From Flavobacteriales bacterium UBA7468 (GTDB lineage: Bacteria; Bacteroidota; Bacteroidia; Flavobacteriales_D; Crocinitomicaceae), in assembly GCA_002478565.1 (NCBI GenBank), contig DLPC01000026.1, positions 62,001 to 126,000 on the forward strand: DNA of 64,000 nucleotides, given 5' to 3'. A program made the position numbers and the translations under genes. Positions 37,478-45,359 of this stretch are shown here, in pieces; position 1 is the stretch's first letter, and the number at the start of each line of letters is the position of its first letter. Under the pieces are notes generated by a model. That model saw only the letters and a list, made by a program, of their open reading frames with translations. It did not search any database and was not told the DNA's origin.

Positions 37478-40400
37478 CTAAATTTTGAGTGCTTTCAACA
37501 CCTGAATGCGCTGATTTCCTTGGTAAATTTCAATCCAGTAGATACCTGAACGTTCTTGCAATAAATCAAGTTCGTAACTCGTTTCATTTGAGAGTTCAAT
37601 TGCCTTGATGACGCGGCCATGCAAATCACTCACAATTAACTTGCACTTACTCGCAGCCTCAGCAGAATTATTACTGAGTAAAAAAAGATGACTGCTCGGA
37701 TTTGGGTGCAACTCAAAAACCAATTCTTGCGGTGCAGGTGGGATAGGAGCCACCTTAAAAACAGCAGTAAATGTTTGGGTATTTTGCGTCACATTCACTT
37801 CCAATGAATCTAACAATGAGTCGGTGATATTTGCTGCAGCTACCCAATGTGAAAATACAAAACCTGGCTTCGCGTGAGCCTTTAGCTGAATTGGAACACC
37901 GTCAAAGTAAGTGCCGCTCCAAGGTAGATTTTGTGGTTCAATGGTGTTGAGTTGAATGCTTCCAGCGTCAGGAGGAAATACATCGAGTTCAACTTGAACT
38001 TTTTTTGTTAAGTTGAAAACTTGCCTTAATTGATTAAAGACAAAAGTAGATCGACACAATAATTGATCTCGAAACATTTCATGATCGGCCGTAAAGGCTG
38101 CCATTTGTGCCGCAATATTGTTAGGATCTCCCCAGCGCGCAAATTGCAAGGGCATTTCTGGTAGCATTGATTCGTAAAATTGTTGTTCGGTTTGGAGTAA
38201 TATTTCTTGTCGATAACTCGTATTCATTAAGTCTGCAAAGCGATTGATGAAATAATTGCGGTAAGTGATATTTTCAATACTCTGCTTCCAAATATTGATA
38301 TATGGGTTGGTTTCAGGTTGGCCCAACATGTGGTTGAGGTGGTTGTCGGTACAGTTTGTCCAACCATTAGGTTGTAATGACAATTCGAGGTCAATGAGCG
38401 CGAAACGCCAGCGCATGTTTGTTTGATCCGAACGATAAATTTTAATATTGTTTCCTGGCCAATCGACATTTCCCATCCACGATTCTGCAATAATGTAATC
38501 TGTATAATGTTTTAGGTCAAAATACTGATCGGCAGCTTGCCAATAATTGCTTTGGCCGGGATCAAGCGCATCGAAGTTGTTATAGGCACTCCAAAAGTTG
38601 TCCACATCGCCTTCAACTGCGCGCAAAATTAAGTTGTACCAATAACTCAAAGAGAGTAGTTCAACGGAATCATTATTGGCTTGGTCATGCTGCTCGAAGT
38701 ATTCGGCATTGAATTTCTCTCTGAGTTCATATAAGCCAAAATACGAGCCATTGATATAGACACTAACTGGCCTGTAGCTCGAGTAGTAATTTTGAGTGCC
38801 TTCACTCATCATGCGCACTTGTGAGGCATCTTTATATGGCAACTTTAAATATTGATTAGATCCATTTCTGAGATATATTTCGCTGTATTTATGTCGGTTC
38901 GGGCGATCGGGAAGTAAATTCACGTACCACGAATCTGCGCCATAAATTCCGTGGTTAAAGATCAAACGAAAAGAATGTTGTGGTTGGGAGCGGCTTCCTC
39001 CGGCGCCGCCATCTACCCGAATTGCAGCCTTTCCTGCCACTAAAACAGGGTGAGTTGCACCGGTGTCTAACAAAATAGCATGGGCAGGTCTGAGCCAATC
39101 CATAGACCAATTGTCAAAAATTCCCGTAGCACCAAATAAGTTAGTATTTGGCGTTGACACCAGTAAGATTGGTGTTGTGTGGGATAAATTAAAGACATAC
39201 GATGCTACAGCTTGCTCACTCGGGAGTAAATTGCTGTTGGCATTGAGCGGTACAACACGCGCTCGCAACACTTTGTTGGATGAGATGTTGACTGGCGTTG
39301 AATATACAGCTGAATTGGTATTTGGATCTTGCCCATTGAGGGTATAAACAAGCTTGGCGACAGCAGGATCAAAATTGGCTGTGATACTTACCGTTTGCGG
39401 CCCATTATATAGCCCCCCTTGTAACGAAATCTGTGGTCTGGATAATGTATCGGTAAAAACGATGGTTCCATTATTGCTTTGCGCAGCTGTTGGTTGCATC
39501 CATACAATATTGGCAGTTCCATTCGGAAAACGACCTATTGAAACATTTGGCTGCGGGCAATGCACCTCGAGCTGATCCTTCAATACACCATTTGCATCAA
39601 ATAAATAGACGCTTTCGCCTTGGCCATCGAGTTTGAAATTGGTGTGTAATTGTTCGCCCTGAATGGGGTAGAATTCAGTGCTCAATTCGTTGACTTGTGT
39701 TTGGTTCAAGGCGATTTCAATGTAATCATAAAACTCACCGATAGTACTCGCAACTTGAAAAGCCAAAGAATTGATTGGCCCTGCACTGAGCCCGGCAGCC
39801 TGCAATTCTGCTGCTCTGATTAAAATTTGATGCCTGGCACCCCAATACCAGTTTCCGTAGGGAGCTGGATAATCGGTATTGCTGTTAGTGGTGGTTCCAG
39901 TTCCAATGATCACATTATTGAGTTTGATATTGGGTCTTTGGTAATAAACTTGACCGGCATTATTATTACATGCTTGTGGTGAGCCATCCACAAAACTTGC
40001 CATGCAAGAAGCATAAGCAGTGGTACTTTGATAGAAAACAGAATTTTCGGTGTAACCAGAGTTGTTATAGGAACAAACATTTATCAGCAGATTGGAAGTT
40101 CCATCCCAAATAAAATTAGCATTCAATTGGTGGGTATTCCATCCTGTACTAGGTTGAAAGCTATTAAAGGTGCCACAGATGGTAAATGGAGGAGTACCTA
40201 ATTTGTCTTTACCACTGCAAAATATTCTTAGAAAACTATTAGGGTTCAGGTTAATAGATGGTAGATTCCATGTTGTTGCTGCATTGAGTTGATCACTCAA
40301 TTTCCAATTTTGCAGATTGACAGCTATATTGCTTGCATTGTATAATTCAATCCAATCGGGAAAGTCACCGCTTTCATCGCTGATGATATTTCCATTTTTA

Positions 40401-40492
40401 TTGCAGCCCTCGTTAATGCTTATTTGCCCATTTATCAACAAAGGAAAAGAACAAATGAATAACCAAAAGCAACATGCCACATATAATTTCAT
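37478..40492 (-). CDS. T9SS type A-sorted CotH-kinase-like protein with lamin-tail domain
   Basis: 1004 residues. A signal peptide ends near LLINGQ. A lamin-tail domain (about 25-140, with DFPDWIELYNAS and LQNWKLSD) is followed by a chitobiase/FN3-like module (about 355-430), a CotH domain (about 440-830, with YINGSYFGLYELREK and the acidic LIDLELSL segment), a short InlB/Ig-like repeat (VFSHWVAAANITDS) and a type A T9SS sorting domain (about 925-1004). Some CotH proteins are atypical kinases that phosphorylate secreted proteins; others act as structural proteins. Which applies here cannot be told by eye. Confidence 0.88.
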   Translation of the reverse strand: MKLYVACCFWLFICSFPLLINGQISINEGCNKNGNIISDESGDFPDWIELYNASNIAVNLQNWKLSDQLNAATTWNLPSINLNPNSFLRIFCSGKDKLGTPPFTICGTFNSFQPSTGWNTHQLNANFIWDGTSNLLINVCSYNNSGYTENSVFYQSTTAYASCMASFVDGSPQACNNNAGQVYYQRPNIKLNNVIIGTGTTTNSNTDYPAPYGNWYWGARHQILIRAAELQAAGLSAGPINSLAFQVASTIGEFYDYIEIALNQTQVNELSTEFYPIQGEQLHTNFKLDGQGESVYLFDANGVLKDQLEVHCPQPNVSIGRFPNGTANIVWMQPTAAQSNNGTIVFTDTLSRPQISLQGGLYNGPQTVSITANFDPAVAKLVYTLNGQDPNTNSAVYSTPVNISSNKVLRARVVPLNANSNLLPSEQAVASYVFNLSHTTPILLVSTPNTNLFGATGIFDNWSMDWLRPAHAILLDTGATHPVLVAGKAAIRVDGGAGGSRSQPQHSFRLIFNHGIYGADSWYVNLLPDRPNRHKYSEIYLRNGSNQYLKLPYKDASQVRMMSEGTQNYYSSYRPVSVYINGSYFGLYELREKFNAEYFEQHDQANNDSVELLSLSYWYNLILRAVEGDVDNFWSAYNNFDALDPGQSNYWQAADQYFDLKHYTDYIIAESWMGNVDWPGNNIKIYRSDQTNMRWRFALIDLELSLQPNGWTNCTDNHLNHMLGQPETNPYINIWKQSIENITYRNYFINRFADLMNTSYRQEILLQTEQQFYESMLPEMPLQFARWGDPNNIAAQMAAFTADHEMFRDQLLCRSTFVFNQLRQVFNLTKKVQVELDVFPPDAGSIQLNTIEPQNLPWSGTYFDGVPIQLKAHAKPGFVFSHWVAAANITDSLLDSLEVNVTQNTQTFTAVFKVAPIPPAPQELVFELHPNPSSHLFLLSNNSAEAASKCKLIVSDLHGRVIKAIELSNETSYELDLLQERSGIYWIEIYQGNQRIQVLKALKI

Positions 40493-40508
40493 GGCTCTAA
40501 AATAACGA

Positions 40509-40536
40509 AAAAAGGCCGGCTTTCGCCGACCTTTTT
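40509..40536 (-). terminator. Rho-independent terminator after the SprB-repeat adhesin
   Basis: A 12-position stem with one internal C/A mismatch (40509-40520 with 40525-40536) is closed by a four-base loop and, on the minus strand, ends in a run of T. It lies between the stop of the adhesin gene and the start of the CotH gene, so the two are probably separate transcripts. Its plus-strand T-run could also act in the opposite direction. Confidence 0.85.
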
Positions 40537-40558
40537 GCAGTTGTTAAGTTTCAATTAT

Positions 40559-43500
40559 TTACTGAAAAATCTGAATTGATTTTCTGAGGACTTGCTCAGC
40601 ACCTTGCAATTCAAGAATATATGTTCCAGTAGCAACATTGCTAACTTTTATTTCGCGAGCGTTTGCTCCGAGGGTAATTGTTTCAAAAGCAATGCGCTGA
40701 CCAAGTTGGTTGTACAATATTACTTGCTCTACTGCAGCACCAACAATAAACATGTCACCGTTACTTGGATTAGGATAGACAAGCGTCTCTTCGAGATTTT
40801 GTGCGTCTAAGCCAACTAAAGATCCAACAACTATGGTGTCATTGTAAGTACAGCCCGATGCGTCGGTGATAGTCACGATGTAATTGCCACCGTCTAAATT
40901 GCTAATGTCCTCGGATGTAGCACCGTTGCTCCAGCTAAAACTATATGGGCTTGTTGAGCCGCTTACGCTGAGGTCAATAGCACCGTCAGTTCCGAAAATT
41001 GCAGGTGTTACAGCAGCACTAACCGTCCAAGCAGCTGGTTCAACAACTGTTGCAGAGGCGCTTGTACTGCAACCGTAAGCATCTGTCACTACACAAGAGT
41101 AGGCTCCCTCACCAAGTCCAGATAGGGTGACACTACTCACGGTAGAACCAGCCCAATCGTAAGTATATGGTGCTTGACCACCTGTTGCTGCGACAGTAAC
41201 ACTTCCTGTATTGGTACCATAGCACAATGGATTAGAGGCAGATGCAGTTGCCGCGATATTACTTACCGCAAGAACAGTTACAACAGTATCAGTACAACCT
41301 AGACCATCTGTAACAACACAGCTATAAGTTCCAGGACCAACAGAAGTGACATAAGTACTTGTGTTGTTGGTACCAATCCACTGATAGGTGTATGGCGTTA
41401 CACCACTTGTTGCACTAATTTCAAGGTTGCCCGTTTGTGTACTGTTACACAATACGTCTGTGCCATTCATTGTTCCTGTTAAGTTGGATAATTCAACAAC
41501 AGTGTCATTGAAAATAACAATACAACCTGTAGCATCGGAAACAGTCACCTGATAAGTACCAGCTGGAATATTTGATAATGTAGCAGAAGAACCTAGGTTA
41601 TTTGCCCAAGAATAAACATACGGTGTTACACCTTGGCTTGCAGTAAGAGTAATACTACCAGTTGATTGCCCACCACAAGTAACGTCTTGTGTAACAGCAC
41701 TGACTGTCAAGTTAGATTGACTTGGAACAACAACATTGAACGTCAATGGACAACCGTTAACATCAGAAAGCGTGAGGCTGTATTGTCCAGCTGCGACGTT
41801 GCTAATTGTAGGGGTTGAATTTCCATTGGCCCAGTTAAAGTTGATGGTACCAGTTCCGCCTGTTGTACTTACTGTTGCAGCTCCGTCATTCGCGCCACAA
41901 GATGCAGCGGTAGTGGCAACCGTTTGGTTATAAGCCACACATGATTTGAAAATCGGATTTACTACAAAAGAGTAGTTGATTGAAGCCGGTGATTGCCAGT
42001 TGCCTGAGTTGGATTGATCCCAACGGTAATAGGTCATGCCTGGGCTGTTGTAGTCTGTTGAGGTAGCCAAACGAATATTTCCGATACTTGAAGAAGCTTG
42101 ATAAACACCAACGAAATAAGTTCCTGGTGTAAGGTTCAAAGTTCCTCCTGAGATTGGCAATTTAATCACTGCACCGTTGAGGTTATCAGCAGCAGTAGTT
42201 GTATATGTAACTGTAGAAGCAATTGGTGTGAGGTTAGGAACCATAGCTCCGGTTGTTGCGTTGAGCGTTGTCCCGTAAATATTGGCACTAGCCACATAGC
42301 CCACAGGTGTTCCAGGATTCAAAACAAACATGACAGAGTCAAGGAAATCGTTTTGAGAGAGCACATAGTTGTTGCCAAAAACAATATTGTTGGCAACAGT
42401 AGTAGCATTTAAACCAAGTGATCCCGTAACTCCTACTGTGCGCGACATCTCACCAGTCGTTCTGGTGAAGCTAGTTGTTTTGCTGTTGTTTTGCGGGATT
42501 TGATCGCCGATATTATTAAATACGTAATCAATGGTGTATGCGCCTAATGCAGTGACATTGAAATTGGCAACTGTAAAGGTGTCAATTTGTCCACTTGTTA
42601 AGTCTTGAGCAGCACTTGTAGCAGTGTAAACAGTCGCGTTGGAAGCGTCTTTAACTGTAACGGTCATCGTAACACCGTTTACAGTTGCAGTTCCAAGATT
42701 TACTGCACGTGCCCAGAATTGAAGGTCATTTCCACTCAAAGACTGACGCGTATGAATTTTTGTATTTTCTCCTCCTGGGTTGCGGTTATTTAAAAAAGCA
42801 ATTTCACTTGTTGGGTCAGCGCCAAATTTTGGACGCATCATAAATACGACATTGACACCATAAGTTTCTGTACTGGTCCAAGCACCTGTGCCTACTTTGA
42901 TGACACTCTTTCCGGCGGTATGCGTTGCTGAACTTACACCAAGTGCAAAGCCTGCTGTTCCGGCATGATTCACAACGAAAAGAAATTCAGATCCGGCTGT
43001 TACAGCCAGCGGTGTTGTGAAAGTATGGTATTTCCAACCAGCGCCATTCGCCGTGATACTTGGTCCTGTGTAAACAGGGTTAGTACTCACTACACCGTTG
43101 GTGACAGAGTATACCAAGATGTTATAGGCTTGTGTGGTTGAAGAACTAGCCACGTAATAAGCAACTCCAGTAACGTTATCGGCACCATAGAAATTGTAGA
43201 AGTTTCCTTGTTTCCAGGTAAAGTTTGTTGAACTCCAGTTATATCCTGTGAGATACGTGTTGTTATCGCGAGCGTAATAGTTGAAGTCAAGGGTAAGGTT
43301 CTGAGTAGTGACATCATTTGAGGTGACGCCATCGATTTGTGTCTGCGTTTTTGTATACTTCACGAGATATGATTTCGATGCAGTCAATACAGGAGCCCAC
43401 GTACCGCAGGAAATGACTTGAGATGCTCCGATTGCAAGTGTTACAGGTGTGCTTGTGAGGGTTTGTACAGGCGTAGTTGTATTTGGTAATTCGAAAATTT

Positions 43501-44107
43501 CTGTGGTCAGTACAACATTTGTTAGGGCAGAACCACTGAAGTTGTTGACGGTGGCTCCAAAAGGAATGCCAGCACTAGCTTGTGTAATTGGAACACGTGT
43601 GTAACGGTTAGTTACATAAGTGATGCCCGCATCGTTATTCATTGGAAGTGCTGTAAAAGTGAAGTTCCAGGTGAAACCTGTTGCTTCCCATTGGTTATCC
43701 CATTCGAAATAGTAGGTGTTACCAGTGGTCACAATAATGTTTTCGATTTTGGAGGCATAGGCAGTTGTTCCTGTAGAAATACAACCTGCAAAATCGTCAT
43801 TGTTGGCAACGGGTGTCAGTGCCCCACAAGAGCCGGACCATACCCATAAACGCGTATCGGCACCCCCGCCACATGAGTTGATATTGAGGATTCCGTTTGA
43901 TGTTGGGGTGTAGGCATACCAGCCAGCCGTTAATGCAACACCATTACCATTGAGTCCAGGTGTGGATGGCGTACCTACTAATGTACTGGCCGTAAATGTA
44001 CCAGGGGTGACGGGTAGGGCCGTGGCACAAGTAAGGCCTTGCGCATTGGCCTGCCACCCAACGACCATTGCCAGAATGGCATAGAGTAAGTGTAAGGTTT
44101 TTTTCAT
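40559..44107 (-). CDS. Large T9SS type A-sorted adhesin with SprB-like repeats
   Basis: 1182 residues. Signal peptide ends near GWQANAQ. An N-terminal region (about 25-160) resembles bacterial pre-peptidase/CBM-like jelly-roll domains, followed by Ig-like domains (about 160-720). Five tandem modules of about 75 residues (about 725-1105) match the SprB repeat pattern: a leading Cys, GS, YxW, GxYxVxVxDxxGC. The last 75 residues (VYPNPSNGDMFI, LYNQLGQRIAFE, YILELQG) form a type A sorting domain. SprB itself is the motility adhesin of Flavobacterium; this smaller relative is probably a surface adhesin. The 58-base upstream gap contains only a shortened -7-like TAATTTG. Confidence 0.9.
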   Translation of the reverse strand: MKKTLHLLYAILAMVVGWQANAQGLTCATALPVTPGTFTASTLVGTPSTPGLNGNGVALTAGWYAYTPTSNGILNINSCGGGADTRLWVWSGSCGALTPVANNDDFAGCISTGTTAYASKIENIIVTTGNTYYFEWDNQWEATGFTWNFTFTALPMNNDAGITYVTNRYTRVPITQASAGIPFGATVNNFSGSALTNVVLTTEIFELPNTTTPVQTLTSTPVTLAIGASQVISCGTWAPVLTASKSYLVKYTKTQTQIDGVTSNDVTTQNLTLDFNYYARDNNTYLTGYNWSSTNFTWKQGNFYNFYGADNVTGVAYYVASSSTTQAYNILVYSVTNGVVSTNPVYTGPSITANGAGWKYHTFTTPLAVTAGSEFLFVVNHAGTAGFALGVSSATHTAGKSVIKVGTGAWTSTETYGVNVVFMMRPKFGADPTSEIAFLNNRNPGGENTKIHTRQSLSGNDLQFWARAVNLGTATVNGVTMTVTVKDASNATVYTATSAAQDLTSGQIDTFTVANFNVTALGAYTIDYVFNNIGDQIPQNNSKTTSFTRTTGEMSRTVGVTGSLGLNATTVANNIVFGNNYVLSQNDFLDSVMFVLNPGTPVGYVASANIYGTTLNATTGAMVPNLTPIASTVTYTTTAADNLNGAVIKLPISGGTLNLTPGTYFVGVYQASSSIGNIRLATSTDYNSPGMTYYRWDQSNSGNWQSPASINYSFVVNPIFKSCVAYNQTVATTAASCGANDGAATVSTTGGTGTINFNWANGNSTPTISNVAAGQYSLTLSDVNGCPLTFNVVVPSQSNLTVSAVTQDVTCGGQSTGSITLTASQGVTPYVYSWANNLGSSATLSNIPAGTYQVTVSDATGCIVIFNDTVVELSNLTGTMNGTDVLCNSTQTGNLEISATSGVTPYTYQWIGTNNTSTYVTSVGPGTYSCVVTDGLGCTDTVVTVLAVSNIAATASASNPLCYGTNTGSVTVAATGGQAPYTYDWAGSTVSSVTLSGLGEGAYSCVVTDAYGCSTSASATVVEPAAWTVSAAVTPAIFGTDGAIDLSVSGSTSPYSFSWSNGATSEDISNLDGGNYIVTITDASGCTYNDTIVVGSLVGLDAQNLEETLVYPNPSNGDMFIVGAAVEQVILYNQLGQRIAFETITLGANAREIKVSNVATGTYILELQGAEQVLRKSIQIFQ
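40790..41935 (-). repeat. Five tandem SprB-like repeat modules (coding)
   Basis: About 225 bases per unit, coding for five diverged copies with paired cysteines. The fifth copy (starting AVTPAIFGTDG) has lost its first cysteine. The repeats are clear at protein level but have diverged in DNA sequence, so this is an old array, not a recent expansion. Confidence 0.75.
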
Positions 44108-44164
44108 AATAAGTTGTTTTTTAGGTTTATAGACCCCAAGTTAACAAATTATTATCAAAAAAGT

Positions 44165-44815
44165 TTAGAAATTTAAAAGGATAATTTTATTGCGAAGTAA
44201 TTTTATTTCACCTTTTGTTTCAAGTTGCTTTAGGAGTCTTGAAATAACCACTCTTGAAGAATGCAAGTCATCTGCCACTTGTTGATGCGTATGATTAATT
44301 TCAACACTGCCCAAAATTTTTGCTTGATCTGAGAGGTATTTCAATAAGCGTTGGTCGAGGTTCATAAAGGCAATTGCATCAATGCTCTCCATAAGTTCTA
44401 GCATTCGGGTATGATAACTGCCTAAAATGTATTGCCGCCAAGACTTATATTGATCCATCCAATGTTCCATATGCTCTGCAGGGAACATCAGAAGTAGAGA
44501 TGGTTCAATCGATGTCGCTTTGATTTGGCTGTCAATTTTTCGGGTGCAACATTGTAATGACATCGCACAGGTATCTCCACCCTCGATGTAATAAAGCAGC
44601 AGCTCTTCACCGTTGTCATTTTCTCTGGATATTTTTATAGAGCCTTCTATGACAATAGGTATCATTTGAAGATGATCCCCAACATTCACAACAATTTCAT
44701 CTGCTGCAGTTTCTCTCACTTTTGCCACTTGTGCCATTTCCTCTAAAAGACCTTCTTCTAGAATATAACCCAAGTGATCCTTGAGCAGCTGCAGCTTATT
44801 TTCTGTCCTCAGCAT
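44165..44815 (-). CDS. Crp/Fnr-family transcription regulator
   Basis: 216 residues from the ATG at 44815. An N-terminal cyclic-nucleotide-binding-like beta barrel (about 15-120) is followed by a long dimerisation helix and a winged helix with VADDLHSSRVVISRLLKQLE (about 178-197). The N-terminus lacks the spaced cysteines of an FNR iron-sulfur cluster; a Cys-rich LQCCTRK segment sits in the barrel. The effector is unknown. The gene overlaps the end of the DUF983 gene by 20 bases and is surely co-transcribed with it. A 14-bp palindrome upstream of that operon is a candidate autoregulatory site. Confidence 0.88.
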   Translation of the reverse strand: MLRTENKLQLLKDHLGYILEEGLLEEMAQVAKVRETAADEIVVNVGDHLQMIPIVIEGSIKISRENDNGEELLLYYIEGGDTCAMSLQCCTRKIDSQIKATSIEPSLLLMFPAEHMEHWMDQYKSWRQYILGSYHTRMLELMESIDAIAFMNLDQRLLKYLSDQAKILGSVEINHTHQQVADDLHSSRVVISRLLKQLETKGEIKLLRNKIILLNF

Positions 44816-45185
44816 GGGGGTTGTATGAGATGAAAAAATTAGCCCAAATAATCTTTGATAAAGCAAATAAATAAGGTGAGAGTACGATGGTAAAAAACAC
44901 AACTAAACCAATTTGCCACCAAGCTGATAACCAAGGAAACCAAAGGTTGCAAGAAGTCCAAATGGTTACAAATAGGGCTACACCTAAAGCATAAGATACA
45001 TACATAGCACCGTAGTAAAAACCTGGCTCTCTTTCATATTTTAAGTCGCAGACTTCGCAGTTTTCACGCACATCTCCTAAGTGTTTGAAATCATAGGGAT
45101 GAGATACGAGAAATTTACCTTCTTGACACTGTGGGCATTTCATCTTAGAAATGCTGTACATTTTACTTCCTTTTCCAAAAATCAT
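44796..45185 (-). CDS. DUF983 family membrane protein
   Basis: 129 residues. Two CxxC knuckles, CPQC near residues 17-20 and CEVC near 43-46, probably bind zinc ahead of two membrane helices (about 64-84 and 88-110). The GFYYGAMYVSYALG segment is typical of DUF983, a family of unknown function often near respiratory or regulatory genes. The ATG at 45185 lies four bases after a consensus -7 element, which supports this start and a leaderless message. First gene of the operon with the Crp/Fnr regulator. Confidence 0.88.
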   Translation of the reverse strand: MIFGKGSKMYSISKMKCPQCQEGKFLVSHPYDFKHLGDVRENCEVCDLKYEREPGFYYGAMYVSYALGVALFVTIWTSCNLWFPWLSAWWQIGLVVFFTIVLSPYLFALSKIIWANFFISYNPHAEDRK

Positions 45186-45189
45186 ACAT

Positions 45190-45197
45190 CAAAGTTA
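45190..45197 (-). promoter_or_regulatory. -7 promoter element TAACTTTG, leaderless layout
   Basis: Exact minus-strand TAnnTTTG match ending four bases before the ATG at 45185. No -33 TTG at normal spacing; instead the palindrome at 45220-45233 occupies that position, which would suit an activator-dependent promoter. Confidence 0.65.
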
Positions 45198-45219
45198 CAT
45201 CAATGATTGCAGTTTGAAA

Positions 45220-45233
45220 GTAACCTAGGTTAC
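45220..45233. promoter_or_regulatory. Perfect 14-bp palindrome, candidate Crp/Fnr operator
   Basis: GTAACCTAGGTTAC is its own reverse complement. Read as GTAAC-N4-GTTAC it has the same 5-4-5 geometry as FNR boxes (TTGAT-N4-ATCAA). It lies 22 bases upstream of the -7 element of the operon that encodes the Crp/Fnr protein, and 126 bases upstream of dnaK. Binding is inference. Confidence 0.5.
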
Positions 45234-45236
45234 GAA

Positions 45237-45253
45237 TGTCAGCAAAACTGACA
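45237..45253. promoter_or_regulatory. Inverted repeat TGTCAG-N5-CTGACA upstream of dnaK
   Basis: Perfect 6-bp arms around a five-base spacer. A further copy of the half-site, TTGTCAGCA, occurs at 45288-45296. With the palindrome just upstream, this 174-base gap is the most motif-rich intergenic region here. A possible dnaK promoter (TTG at 45327-45329, TAATTTAA at 45351-45358) matches the consensus only partly. Confidence 0.45.
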
Positions 45254-45359
45254 AAAAGGCATTTGAATACTATGATTATCGTTCAAATTGTCAGCATTCC
45301 ACTGTATTTCACAGATGGCATAAAACTTGACTGCTTCTTGTATCAAAATTTAATTTAAA

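Noticed and set aside
40790..41935. CRISPR-like or recent tandem DNA repeat
   Set aside because: Similarity is at protein level (SprB modules of about 75 residues) with diverged DNA; no short identical repeats with unique spacers anywhere in the window.
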